From: Yeguia hominis | GTDB lineage: Bacteria; Bacillota; Clostridia; Oscillospirales; Acutalibacteraceae | Assembly: GCF_014384705.1 (NCBI RefSeq) | Contig: NZ_JACRSN010000015.1 | Location: forward strand, 13,246 to 77,245 | Direction of reading: 5' to 3' | DNA: 64,000 nucleotides | In this document: piece by piece, positions 28,201 to 35,622 of the stretch | Numbering within the stretch: position 1 is the stretch's first letter | How the letters are laid out: every line of letters starts with the position of its first letter | Notes under the pieces: generated by a model | Database searches by the model: none | What the model saw: only the letters and a program-made list of their open reading frames with translations | What the model was told of the DNA's origin: nothing | Position numbers and translations under genes: made by a program

Positions 28201-29613
28201 ATGGCAGCGACAAGATTGATTGCACTCCATGTGAATAAGGGAAAGACGGTCGCTCAATGTTTGGCAGACAGAACCGACTACTCACAAAATGCCGCAAAAA
28301 CCAATGATGGCGAATTTATCAGTTCCTATGAGTGTGATCCAAAGACAGCAGATGAGGAATTTCTGCTTTCCAAACGGCAGTATCAGCATATTACCGGCAG
28401 ACAGCAGAAGAACAATATCATCGCATACCAGATACGCCAGTCCTTTAAGCCGGGAGAAATCACCCCGGAAGAAGCGAACCAAGTCGGCTATGAAACAGCG
28501 ATGCGATGGACAAAGGGAAAACACGCTTTCATCGTTGCGACCCACATCGACAAATCCCACATTCACAATCATATCATTTATAATTCGACCTCGCTGGATG
28601 CCACACGGAAATTCAAAAACTTCTTTCTTTCCGGTCTGGCGGTGCAAAGACTCAGTGATATGGTTTGCCTGGAACACGGGCTGTCCATTATTACACCGAA
28701 GCCGTATCGGGAGCGCCAGAAAAGAACTGTTTATCCCAAGAAGCGTACCCAGCGTGACGAATTATGTGATGCGATTGATGCGGTGCTGAAGCAGAAACCA
28801 AAGAGCTTTGATGGCTTTGTTCAGGCTCTGGCTGACATGGGATTTGAGTTCAAGGATGGAAAGCAGCCTGCGTTCAAGGGCGAGAATCAGAAGCGTTTCA
28901 TTCGGCTGCGTTCCCTGGGCGAAGGATATAGCAAAGAGGAAATTCAAGCGGTTATCTCCGGCAAGAACCTGCACAAATCAAAAGGCGGCTCTGCCAAGGC
29001 TCCTGCCCCGAAGCAGTTCCAGATGCTGATTGATATTCAGGCAAAGATGGCCGAGGGCAAGACGGTCGGTTATGAAAAGTGGGCGAAGAAGTTCAACCGA
29101 AAAGAAGCTGCCCGAACGGTAATCCTACTGAAAGAAAAAGGCTTGGGCAACTACGACGATCTGACTGCTCATATTGAAAATCTGTCTGCCCGGTTCGATG
29201 CGCTTTCTGATTCTATCAAGGTCGCAGAGAAACGTATGGTTGAGGTTCAGGCGTTGCAGCAGCACATCAAAAATTATCGCAACACAAGGCAAATTTATAT
29301 CGAGTACCGCAAGTCTGGATATAGCAAAAAATTCTTTGAAGAACACCGTCAGGAAATCACAATTCATAAAGCGGCGAAGCAAGCCTTTGATGAATTGCAG
29401 ATTACAAAGCTCCCGTCCATGCAATCATTGTATGAGGAGTTTCATCAGCTGGCAGTCCAGAAAAAGCAGGACTACGCTGAGTACCGTCAGATCAGAAAAG
29501 AGAAAGAAGAACTGCTGATTGCCAAACGGACGGTTGAAACGATTTTGAATATCGACAGGCAGAAAGAGCAGGAAAAAGAGAAAGAGAAAGAGGAAAAGAA
29601 GAACTTCCGTTAA
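28201..29613 (+). CDS. Relaxase (MobA/VirD2-type mobilization nuclease)
   Basis: About 470 residues. The N-terminal nuclease domain carries the metal-binding histidine motif THIDKSHIHNHI (HxxxxHxH type) near residue 120. A likely catalytic Tyr is in RTDYSQNA or YQHITGRQ near the N-terminus. The C-terminal 200 residues are Lys/Glu-rich coiled coil. It nicks oriT and pilots the strand through the channel. The start may be ATG 28195 or 28201; AAGGA at 28186 suits 28201. A candidate oriT lies just downstream. Confidence 0.9.
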   Translation: MAATRLIALHVNKGKTVAQCLADRTDYSQNAAKTNDGEFISSYECDPKTADEEFLLSKRQYQHITGRQQKNNIIAYQIRQSFKPGEITPEEANQVGYETAMRWTKGKHAFIVATHIDKSHIHNHIIYNSTSLDATRKFKNFFLSGLAVQRLSDMVCLEHGLSIITPKPYRERQKRTVYPKKRTQRDELCDAIDAVLKQKPKSFDGFVQALADMGFEFKDGKQPAFKGENQKRFIRLRSLGEGYSKEEIQAVISGKNLHKSKGGSAKAPAPKQFQMLIDIQAKMAEGKTVGYEKWAKKFNRKEAARTVILLKEKGLGNYDDLTAHIENLSARFDALSDSIKVAEKRMVEVQALQQHIKNYRNTRQIYIEYRKSGYSKKFFEEHRQEITIHKAAKQAFDELQITKLPSMQSLYEEFHQLAVQKKQDYAEYRQIRKEKEELLIAKRTVETILNIDRQKEQEKEKEKEEKKNFR

Positions 29614-29671
29614 AGCAAAAAGCCACGGTCTGCACTCCCCAAAGGGTGCGGATCGTGGCTGCTTTTTTGCT
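29613..29671 (+). terminator. Strong terminator after the relaxase
   Basis: A long stem (AGCAAAAAGCCACG... paired with CGTGGCTGCTTTTTTGCT) with T-run, ending the transfer operon on the plus strand. Confidence 0.85.
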
Positions 29672-29739
29672 TTTCGATTTCGGTGCTTTCAACCATGGGC
29701 AAATTTTTATTCTACTGTTCTTTGAGAAACGATTGAAAA

Positions 29740-29865
29740 TCGTGTAGCCATCATCGGCAGATGATGTTCAAAGGGGATTGGGGATGCTTCCCCAACAAGC
29801 AAATTTGCGAAGATTGCACCGAAGGGAAAATCGAGAAAATGAGTGAACCTGTACAGGTTTACACT
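29740..29865. other. Candidate oriT / palindromic region downstream of the relaxase
   Basis: A non-coding stretch containing TTGGGGATGCTTCCCCAA (18-bp inverted repeat near 29780) and a perfect 14-bp palindrome AACCTGTACAGGTT at 29846-29859, next to the relaxase gene and before the inserted cargo. Palindromes beside a relaxase gene suggest oriT or a recombination/regulatory site; the nick site cannot be assigned. Confidence 0.4.
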
Positions 29866-29914
29866 GCTTGCCAATTTGTGAGATTATGAATTTAGTATCG
29901 AGAATAGGGTACAC

Positions 29915-30155
29915 CTAAATTTTGCAATGCTGCAACCCTATCATCGTTGCATGGATGAGTTGAGTATCTTTCGTTTTGATTCCTTTTACCAGGGTTTCTT
30001 TTCCCTCTAGTAATTCTTTTACATTTGTTTTGGTGAGTTTTTTCTTTCTAAAATGTTCAGCTAAAGTGAAGGTACATTCAGGATAATTTGAACAACCATA
30101 AAACGATTTTTTTAATACAATATTGTTGCCACACTTAGGACATTTTCCTACAAGG
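29915..30155 (-). pseudogene. 3' fragment of a plasmid-type topoisomerase
   Basis: The minus strand is open for about 80 codons, ending at the stop at 29917-29915. It encodes a topoisomerase-type zinc finger (CPKCGNN...YGCSNYPECTF) and the tail LVKGIKTKDTQLIHATMIG. It has no start: the frame runs into the inverted repeat at 30152. Such fragments flank erm(B) in pAMbeta1/Tn917-derived segments, marking this patch as plasmid-derived cargo distinct from ICE-1. Confidence 0.75.
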
Positions 30156-30226
30156 GGTCCCGAGCGCTTAGTGGGAATTTGTACCCCTTATCGATACAAA
30201 TTCCCCGTAGGCGCTAGGGACCTCTT
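30152..30226. repeat. 32-bp imperfect inverted repeat downstream of erm(B)
   Basis: Arms at 30152-30183 and 30195-30226 pair with about 4 mismatches (outer AAGGGGTCCC / GGGACCTCTT, inner GGGAATTTGTA / TACAAATTCCC), with an 11-bp loop containing ATCGAT. This resembles a repeat known beside erm(B) in Gram-positive plasmids. It may act as a terminator for the erm(B) transcript and marks the junction with the topoisomerase remnant. Confidence 0.7.
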
Positions 30227-30319
30227 TAGCTCCTTGGAAGCTGTCAGTAGTATACCTAATAATTTATCTACATTCCCTTTAGTAACGTGTAACTTTCCAA
30301 ATTTACAAAAGCGACTCAT
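30188..30319 (-). CDS. 43-residue ORF downstream of erm(B)
   Basis: The short protein MSRFCKFGKLHVTKGNVD... starts five bases after the erm(B) stop and has its own GGAGGAAATAATTCT ribosome site. Its last codons run into the inverted repeat. The same small ORF is commonly seen after erm(B) in pAMbeta1/Tn917 contexts; no function is known. Confidence 0.6.
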   Translation of the reverse strand: MSRFCKFGKLHVTKGNVDKLLGILLTASKELKRSLAPTGNLYR

Positions 30320-30323
30320 AGAA

Positions 30324-31061
30324 TTATTTCCTCCCGTTAAATGATAGATAACTATTAAAAATAGACAATACTTGCTCATAAGTAACGGTACTTAAATTGT
30401 TTACTTTGGCGTGTTTCATTGCTTGATGAAACTGATTTTTAGTAAACAGTTGACGATATTCTCGATTGACCCATTTTGAAACAAAGTACGTATATAGCTT
30501 CCAATATTTATCTGGAACATCTGTGGTATGGCGGGTAAGTTTTATTAAGACACTGTTTACTTTTGGTTTAGGATGAAAGCATTCCGCTGGCAGCTTAAGC
30601 AATTGCTGAATCGAGACTTGAGTGTGCAAGAGCAACCCTAGTGTTCGGTGAATATCCAAGGTACGCTTGTAGAATCCTTCTTCAACAATCAGATAGATGT
30701 CAGACGCATGGCTTTCAAAAACCACTTTTTTAATAATTTGTGTGCTTAAATGGTAAGGAATACTCCCAACAATTTTATACCTCTGTTTGTTAGGGAATTG
30801 AAACTGTAGAATATCTTGGTGAATTAAAGTGACACGAGTATTCAGTTTTAATTTTTCTGACGATAAGTTGAATAGATGACTGTCTAATTCAATAGACGTT
30901 ACCTGTTTACTTATTTTAGCCAGTTTCGTCGTTAAATGCCCTTTACCTGTTCCAATTTCGTAAACGGTATCGGTTTCTTTTAAATTCAATTGTTTTATTA
31001 TTTGGTTGAGTACTTTTTCACTCGTTAAAAAGTTTTGAGAATATTTTATATTTTTGTTCAT
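30324..31061 (-). CDS. erm(B): Erm(B) 23S rRNA adenine-N6 methyltransferase (MLS resistance)
   Basis: A 245-residue protein, the normal Erm(B) length, beginning MNKNIKYSQNFLTSEKVLN. The SAM-binding motif YEIGTGKGHLT is at residues 34-44 and the catalytic motif GSIPYHLS at 99-106. It methylates A2058 of 23S rRNA, giving resistance to macrolides, lincosamides and streptogramin B. The ATG follows AAGGAGTGATTAC. The usual attenuator leader peptide is absent: directly upstream is a truncated integrase gene. Base composition is far more AT-rich than the flanking ICE genes. Confidence 0.98.
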   Translation of the reverse strand: MNKNIKYSQNFLTSEKVLNQIIKQLNLKETDTVYEIGTGKGHLTTKLAKISKQVTSIELDSHLFNLSSEKLKLNTRVTLIHQDILQFQFPNKQRYKIVGSIPYHLSTQIIKKVVFESHASDIYLIVEEGFYKRTLDIHRTLGLLLHTQVSIQQLLKLPAECFHPKPKVNSVLIKLTRHTTDVPDKYWKLYTYFVSKWVNREYRQLFTKNQFHQAMKHAKVNNLSTVTYEQVLSIFNSYLSFNGRK

Positions 31062-31079
31062 GTAATCACTCCTTCTTAA

Positions 31080-31712
31080 TTACAAATTTTTAGCATCTAC
31101 TAATATACCAATATTGCAGGAATCAAGATTAGAATACAAGTATTGGCATAATTTTTCCTGTTCAGCACGACTCAAAACTCTCATTTCCTTCGTTTGACGT
31201 TTTATCTGTATAGATCGTGCGTCACAAGAAATGGCTTTCCCGTTTCGGGTGGCAAATTGTAAGACATTTCGAATTAGAGATAAAATATCTGAAACAGTTT
31301 TAGAGGAAAGTCCATTCTCCTTTAATCCACCAGAAACAAGGAAAAAATTACACTGCGTTTCAATAAACTCGTGTGTTATATCACGCAATTGTTTGCTTCC
31401 GAACACAGGAAGTATATACGAGCTGAGAAGATTCCTATATTTGTTGCTTGTAGATTCCTTCACTTTAGGACATATAGCTTGAAACCATTCCATAGCAACC
31501 TGTTCAAATTGATCTGAGCTAATTTCTGGATCGACAGTGACAGAATTACTCGTGCACGAACTTTGACTGATAAGTTTTGCCTTGACTTCTCGATATGACT
31601 TTGCATAAACATAACCGTAATTGGCTTTGCCTGTAGAAGATCGGGACTTAATGTATCTTCCTTCCCATCTGCCGTCTTTCCTTTTGTAAATATTTTCTCC
31701 TTTTCGTGCCAT
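31080..31712 (-). pseudogene. Tyrosine integrase, truncated before the catalytic domain
   Basis: 210 residues from an ATG with GGAGG eight bases upstream. An N-terminal arm-binding segment (GENIYKRKDGRWEGRYIKS) and a SAM-like core-binding domain (ICPKVKESTSNKYRNLL, VSDILSLIRNVLQFATRNG) are present. The protein then stops at NIGILVDAKNL, exactly where homologues continue into the first catalytic Arg region. No catalytic residues remain. The 3' end leads straight into the erm(B) ribosome site, so erm(B) may be read from the promoter of this gene. Confidence 0.85.
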
Positions 31713-31820
31713 AAGGTACACCTCCTTCAATATGACTATAATTCTGACGGCAAATTGTGACTTTGGAACTTTCTAAGATGGATTTTTGTGCAAAACCTCG
31801 TGTTTTATGTCCCTAACATA

Positions 31821-31849
31821 TTGACAAACAGTGCGACAATTTGTAAAAT
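31821..31849 (+). promoter_or_regulatory. Near-consensus promoter
   Basis: TTGACA (31821-31826), 17-bp spacer, TAAAAT (31844-31849). Two terminators follow within 120 bp (31885-31920 and 31922-31966), so the product would be a short RNA or an attenuated leader. Confidence 0.7.
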
Positions 31850-31884
31850 AAAGATATAAACTAAAAAAAACAGAGAAGAATGCG

Positions 31885-31966
31885 ATTCGTGGAGTAATGT
31901 ACTCTACGAATTTTTTATTTTAAAGAACCTCAAGATAGCTCATATTGTCGTCTTGGGGTTCTTTTC
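31885..31966 (+). terminator. Two consecutive rho-independent terminators
   Basis: First stem ATTCGTGGAGTA/TACTCTACGAAT with TTTTTT (31885-31920). Second stem AAAGAACCTCAAGA/TCTTGGGGTTCTTTT (31922-31966). Both lie between the promoter at 31821 and the next gene. Confidence 0.8.
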
Positions 31967-32008
31967 ATTCTATCATTTAATGCAATCTGCCTATAAAATT
32001 TTATCATA

Positions 32009-32072
32009 TTGCATTTATAAATGCAACTTGCACCCGATGTTGGTTGTTGAGATTTTTGGTACATTTTATAAT
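32009..32072 (+). promoter_or_regulatory. Palindromic operator and promoter of the XRE gene
   Basis: A perfect 18-bp palindrome TTGCATTTATAAATGCAA (32009-32026) precedes TTGTTG (32044-32049)-17 bp-TATAAT (32067-32072). The predicted transcript starts only about 16 bases before the ATG at 32095. The palindrome is a plausible autorepressor operator. Confidence 0.6.
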
Positions 32073-32094
32073 GTATAGCAGAATCATACACAGC

Positions 32095-32472
32095 ATGGAG
32101 GTGATTGAAACGCAACCGGAAATTGATTACGTTAAGATTGGTCAGCGCATTAGAGCTGCCCGACTGGAAAAGGGTTATAGTCAGGCTGATTTGGGTGCGT
32201 TGGTTGGTTGCTCGAACAATCATATGAGCCATGTTGAAGTTGGACAGACGAAAGTTTCTTTGGCAATGCTTCTAAAACTGGCATTCGTCTTGGAAAAGAA
32301 CTTTGACTATTTTTTACTGGATACCCCATATGCAAAATGCGACAGCATCATTGATAATGAGATTGCTGCAAAACTGAAAAAGTGTAATGTAACAACATTG
32401 ATAACCGTAGGAAAGTTGATTGATGTCTTGATTGACCAGCAAGAGATGATAAAAAAAGCGGAGCTTGATTGA
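32095..32472 (+). CDS. XRE-family regulator
   Basis: A 125-residue protein with a classic HTH_3 fold: KIGQRIRAARLEKGYSQADLGALVGCSNNHMSHVEVGQTKVSLAMLLKLAFVLEKN. The C-terminal helix KCNVTTLITVGKLIDVLIDQQEM may dimerise it. The start is uncertain: ATG 32095 lies just after the predicted transcript start and lacks a ribosome site, and ATG 32071 falls inside the -10 box. It has its own promoter and operator-like palindrome. Confidence 0.8.
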   Translation: MEVIETQPEIDYVKIGQRIRAARLEKGYSQADLGALVGCSNNHMSHVEVGQTKVSLAMLLKLAFVLEKNFDYFLLDTPYAKCDSIIDNEIAAKLKKCNVTTLITVGKLIDVLIDQQEMIKKAELD

Positions 32473-32482
32473 TATAATGAAA

Positions 32483-32530
32483 AAGAAGCCCATTGACGGT
32501 ACAGAGTGAACTGCTATGGGGTTCTTTTTT
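32483..32530 (+). terminator. Terminator after the XRE gene
   Basis: Stem AAGAAGCCCAT/TATGGGGTTCTT with TTTTTT. Confidence 0.75.
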
Positions 32531-32560
32531 GCAGCACAATATACTGATTCTTTAAGAAGC

Positions 32561-32610
32561 AAAAAGTCCACCAGTCATGATGCACTACGCATCGTACTGG
32601 TGGACTTTTT
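32561..32610. terminator. Bidirectional terminator between convergent genes
   Basis: Near-perfect stem (AAAAAGTCCACCAGT with ACTGGTGGACTTTTT, plus inner GATGC/GCATC). A-run and T-run on opposite sides serve both the plus-strand XRE gene and the minus-strand ImmA gene. Confidence 0.88.
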
Positions 32611-32634
32611 CTGTAAAGATATAAAAATAGATAT

Positions 32635-33189
32635 TCATATATCGCCATAACCAATGTCGTTATCGTAGGCATGAAGATCTTCTTTCAGGAAATCTGCTTT
32701 ACGAATATACATCGAATTTACCAGCTCTCCTTTTTCGTGGAGCAGGCTGAATTTGTAGTCTAATAATGCTGCCGGTACATAGAGCATTTTAGCCGTTTCA
32801 AAAAATGTGTGTTCCGAAAGGCATTCCAGGACTTTCCCATCTTCTAACAGAAGCTCCGCCGCAAAGAAGTTTGCTTCATTTTCTTCGATTGATCTATCAT
32901 CAAAAACTTCCATTTCTTGAAAGCCGTGCATCATAGCGATTTTTGTATGCAGGACAGCGTGTCCTAATTCATGTGCGACTAATATACGCTCCAGGATACC
33001 GTTCACATTGTGATCTATCACGATATTCTTTTGTCTGGACTGGTAATAGAAGAAGCCCTTCAATTTCTTCTGTAAATCGTAATAGTGGATTTTGATACCT
33101 AACAGCTGACATAGCTCGTAAGGGTCTCTGGTGTGATATTTTCGCACAAGCTTATCGACAGTTTCAATGATATGCTCTGCCGTTTTCAT
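32635..33189 (-). CDS. ImmA/IrrE-family metallopeptidase
   Basis: About 184 residues with the zinc-binding HEXXH motif in VAHELGHAVLH (residues 71-81) and a downstream ENEANFFAAELL segment, as in ImmA of ICEBs1. ImmA proteases cleave the partner ImmR repressor after DNA damage or cell signalling and so release the element. The start at 33189 is set by GGAGGTG seven bases upstream. It lies 52 bp after the XRE gene it is expected to act on. Confidence 0.87.
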   Translation of the reverse strand: MKTAEHIIETVDKLVRKYHTRDPYELCQLLGIKIHYYDLQKKLKGFFYYQSRQKNIVIDHNVNGILERILVAHELGHAVLHTKIAMMHGFQEMEVFDDRSIEENEANFFAAELLLEDGKVLECLSEHTFFETAKMLYVPAALLDYKFSLLHEKGELVNSMYIRKADFLKEDLHAYDNDIGYGDI

Positions 33190-33240
33190 TTGCTTCACCT
33201 CCGAATCGCACACAGAAAACATATTCTGTGCTTGAGGATT

Positions 33241-33690
33241 TTACTCTTTATCTTTATGCTTTCTGTATTTCTTCGGAGTGTACTTTTCCCGTGCTGTTTT
33301 CTTAGAGTCCATATAAACTGACATAATCGCCTGGAAGAATACATCTTTTGCGTCCTCGTCCAATTCTCCACCGGCAAACAGAGAATTTACACGACCCAAC
33401 ACTTCCTGAGCTTCTTTTGCTCCTTTTGAACCGAAGTTTTCCTTTGCCTCTAAAATAAACATATCCTGATCTATATGGCTCTGGCTATCCGTTTCAGATT
33501 CGTCCAAAAGATAGGACACAGAGATATGCAGTGCTTCAGCAAGTTTTCTGATGTTGCTTTTTCTGGGGAGTGTTCCGAGCTGCTCATAGGTGTAAAGGGA
33601 TCTTTCGGAAATGCCGGTCATCTGGGCAAGCTCCGTTTGAGATAGGTTCATAGCCAAACGAGCTTCTTTAATTTTTTCTCCAAATGTCAT
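33241..33690 (-). CDS. ImmR-like XRE repressor
   Basis: 149 residues: HTH domain at 1-60 (FGEKIKEARLAMNLSQTELAQMTGISERSLYTYEQLGTLPRKSNIRKLAEAL), then an acidic linker and a C-terminal region rich in charged residues. Divergent from the plus-strand gene at 33977, with repeated ATCGGAAGTT-type sites between them. Pairing with ImmA implies that it represses excision/transfer genes and its own transcription, as in ICEBs1-type control; its exact targets are inferred. Confidence 0.85.
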   Translation of the reverse strand: MTFGEKIKEARLAMNLSQTELAQMTGISERSLYTYEQLGTLPRKSNIRKLAEALHISVSYLLDESETDSQSHIDQDMFILEAKENFGSKGAKEAQEVLGRVNSLFAGGELDEDAKDVFFQAIMSVYMDSKKTAREKYTPKKYRKHKDKE

Positions 33691-33725
33691 GGTAGTATCC
33701 TTCCTTTCAAAAAATATTTATTCGT

Positions 33726-33876
33726 AACTTCCGATTATTTGTTGACAAACTTCTGGAAAATGCTATAATAAGAATCATAACAGAAGTTTTAATTCCACTT
33801 AATTATATATCGGAACTTTTATAAAGTCAAGAACTTCCGATTTCACTTCTGTTATTTTAATCAAATATCGGAAGTT
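33726..33876. promoter_or_regulatory. Operator repeats and plus-strand promoter between ImmR and the divergent gene
   Basis: Four related 10-mers occur: AACTTCCGAT at 33726-33735 and 33832-33841, ATCGGAACTT at 33809-33818 and ATCGGAAGTT at 33867-33876; weaker ACTTCTG/CAGAAGT half sites lie between. A strong promoter TTGACA (33742-33747)-16 bp-TATAAT (33764-33769) is embedded, reading towards 33977. The layout fits a repressor binding alternating half sites over both divergent promoters. Confidence 0.75.
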
Positions 33877-33976
33877 ATAGTCATTCTTGTCCCATGGTAT
33901 TTGTTTCCCTTTAGCCAAGTGACAGGAGTTAGAAAGGAATTCTTATTTTATGGATTAGGCTGAAAGGAGATTCTGA

Positions 33977-34540
33977 ATGAGCAGATATAATACACAGGTA
34001 TTAAGCAGTATTCGAATGCTTTGCCGGATGCAGAACATTGACGAGAAGGTTCTGTATGAAAGAGCAAAGCTGATTTTATCCATATATCGAGAGGTGTGCT
34101 GGTCTACCATTGATCGTGCGAATGATGTATGTGATACCCTTATTTGTACTTACGGTGACAGCTTAGATGGTGCATTGATTTATCTGGAGAACTTTGCTCC
34201 GGATGAAGCGAGAGAACGATTTGAAGAACGCATTCGCAGCTTATTTGAGACAAAGTGGATCATTGAACTGGTAGATATGGCTATGTTGAAAATCAGAGAA
34301 TATCCAGATAAAGGCGCTCTGTACTGTGAGATTATCTCAAAGGCATATCTCAACCGCTTCAAGTACAGGGAATCAGAAATGCTGGAGGTTTTGAATATGG
34401 AACGCAGCACCTACTATGACCGAAAGAAAGAAGCGATACTGTTATTTGGTCTGTCACTTTGGGGAACAGCCATTCCTAAATTGAAAGATTTCCTGGAAAG
34501 TGCCCGGGAGGAAGAAGCATTGTGTTATTGTGAATGCTAA
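33977..34540 (+). CDS. ArpU/sigma-like regulator-type protein, tentative
   Basis: A 187-residue, all-helical protein without membrane segments. The C-terminal part (YCEIISKAYLNRFKYRESEMLEVLNMERSTYYDRKKEAILLFGLSLWG) looks like the sigma-70 region 4-like fold of ArpU/RinA phage regulators. It is driven by the promoter at 33742 under the operator repeats, so it may be the ImmR-controlled activator of element genes. The family assignment is tentative. Confidence 0.6.
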   Translation: MSRYNTQVLSSIRMLCRMQNIDEKVLYERAKLILSIYREVCWSTIDRANDVCDTLICTYGDSLDGALIYLENFAPDEARERFEERIRSLFETKWIIELVDMAMLKIREYPDKGALYCEIISKAYLNRFKYRESEMLEVLNMERSTYYDRKKEAILLFGLSLWGTAIPKLKDFLESAREEEALCYCEC

Positions 34541-34667
34541 GACAGGATTTTAGTCCGACTAAAATCCGATGAAAATACGACGGTTCCCCTACTGAAAGTC
34601 CGACTTGTCCAGTGTTAAAATGGCTATGCTGGGAGATAGCGGCATAAAATTGAATAGAGAGAGTTAC

Positions 34668-34784
34668 GCCTCGTGCCTGTAATGGGTACGGGGCTTTTTT
34701 TATACCTGCCTATTTTCCCCCATAATTAACACAAAGGCATGAACGAGAGCTTGGAGTAATTTACTCCGGCTCTTTTTTTATGCC
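34668..34784 (+). terminator. Two terminators upstream of an XRE gene
   Basis: First stem GCCTCGTGCC/GGGTACGGGGC with seven Ts (34668-34701). Second is a longer stem with GGCAT/ATGCC base, GAG/CTC and GGAGTA/TACTCC (34736-34784), with a T-run in its descending arm. The gap 34541-34802 holds nothing else recognised. Confidence 0.7.
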
Positions 34785-34802
34785 TGCAAGGAGGACAGGC
34801 AG

Positions 34803-35108
34803 ATGGCAAAGGGTATTGAGAATCGGGCACGATCTCCTCCCGCTGTTTTTGATTTTGCAACTTCACAAATTCAAAAACACGGAGGAACGAAAATGTATTA
34901 CGACTTGGTTGAAAGCGGAAAAAGAATTAAAGCCTTGAGAAAGGAACATGGGCTTACACAGGAACAGCTTGCGGAGCAGTTAGGTGTTGCCGCAAACACC
35001 ATTGCACGAATTGAAACCGGCAACAGAGGTATCTCTATTGATTTGGCAATCGAACTGGTTGTGCGCTTTGAGACAACCCTTGATTACATATTTTTAGGTC
35101 GTGAATAA
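34803..35108 (+). CDS. XRE-family regulator
   Basis: The core HTH (GKRIKALRKEHGLTQEQLAEQLGVAANTIARIETGNRGISIDLAIELVVRFETTLDYIFLG) occupies the C-terminal 70 residues. Two starts have good ribosome sites: ATG 34803 (AAGGAGG, eight bases) and ATG 34893 (GGAGG, seven bases). The shorter form is a complete 71-residue HTH protein. The longer adds a 30-residue extension (PPAVFDFATSQIQKHGG). It is followed by the structured element at about 35140. Confidence 0.75.
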   Translation: MAKGIENRARSPPAVFDFATSQIQKHGGTKMYYDLVESGKRIKALRKEHGLTQEQLAEQLGVAANTIARIETGNRGISIDLAIELVVRFETTLDYIFLGRE

Positions 35109-35139
35109 CCTCAAAACTATACCTACGAGGCAATAAAAA

Positions 35140-35600
35140 CTTGCATGAGGAACAGGTACAATTTAGATACAGCCAAAGAAAATCGGCTGCTTGATCCTTG
35201 AAAACTGAATACACAGTCATCGAATACGTTCCTGTTGCCGGTGCGAGAGCATCAGCCACATCAGCGGTACGCCGAGACGTATCGGATAGAGAAACAGAAC
35301 GACTTTCTTCTATAAATTAAGCGCTTGTCTCTCTCCCGATGCCAGCGATCAATACTGGCTTGTAAATATTGGGTTGCTCCCAATACGGCCATGAAAGCAA
35401 CAGGATTAAAGATACTTCTCTACGGAGCTGGCGGAGAACCCGGCAGAGGTTAGATTCCTATGGAACTGATTCGCAATCAGTCGTTCGGTGATTCCCTGAG
35501 GGCGTAAGCCCTCTTTCCCAGGGGTGCGTGGCAAATATGGGACACATAGACTTTTGGACTGACTGCCTGATTCCTTTCTGGCAGTCAGTTATTACATAGC
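35140..35600 (+). ncRNA. Structured element A (RNA or folded origin), homologous to element B in ICE-2
   Basis: No gene fits here. The stretch shares ordered blocks with 39960-40310: GATCCTTGAAAACTGAATA near 35194, GGTACGCCG near 35264, a variable hairpin (TTGGG/CCCAA) near 35370, GATACTTCTCTACGGAGCTG continuing through GGCGGAGAACCCGGCAGAGG at about 35410-35450, a variable hairpin (ACTGATT/AATCAGT), then GGCGTAAGCC. Where the sequences differ, stems still pair. It ends in hairpin ACTGACTGCC/GGCAGTCAGT plus TTACATAG (35558-35599) and leads into the MazF-like gene. The RNA class is not one I can name. Confidence 0.7.
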
Positions 35601-35622
35601 CAACGAAAGGAGGTCATGGCAC

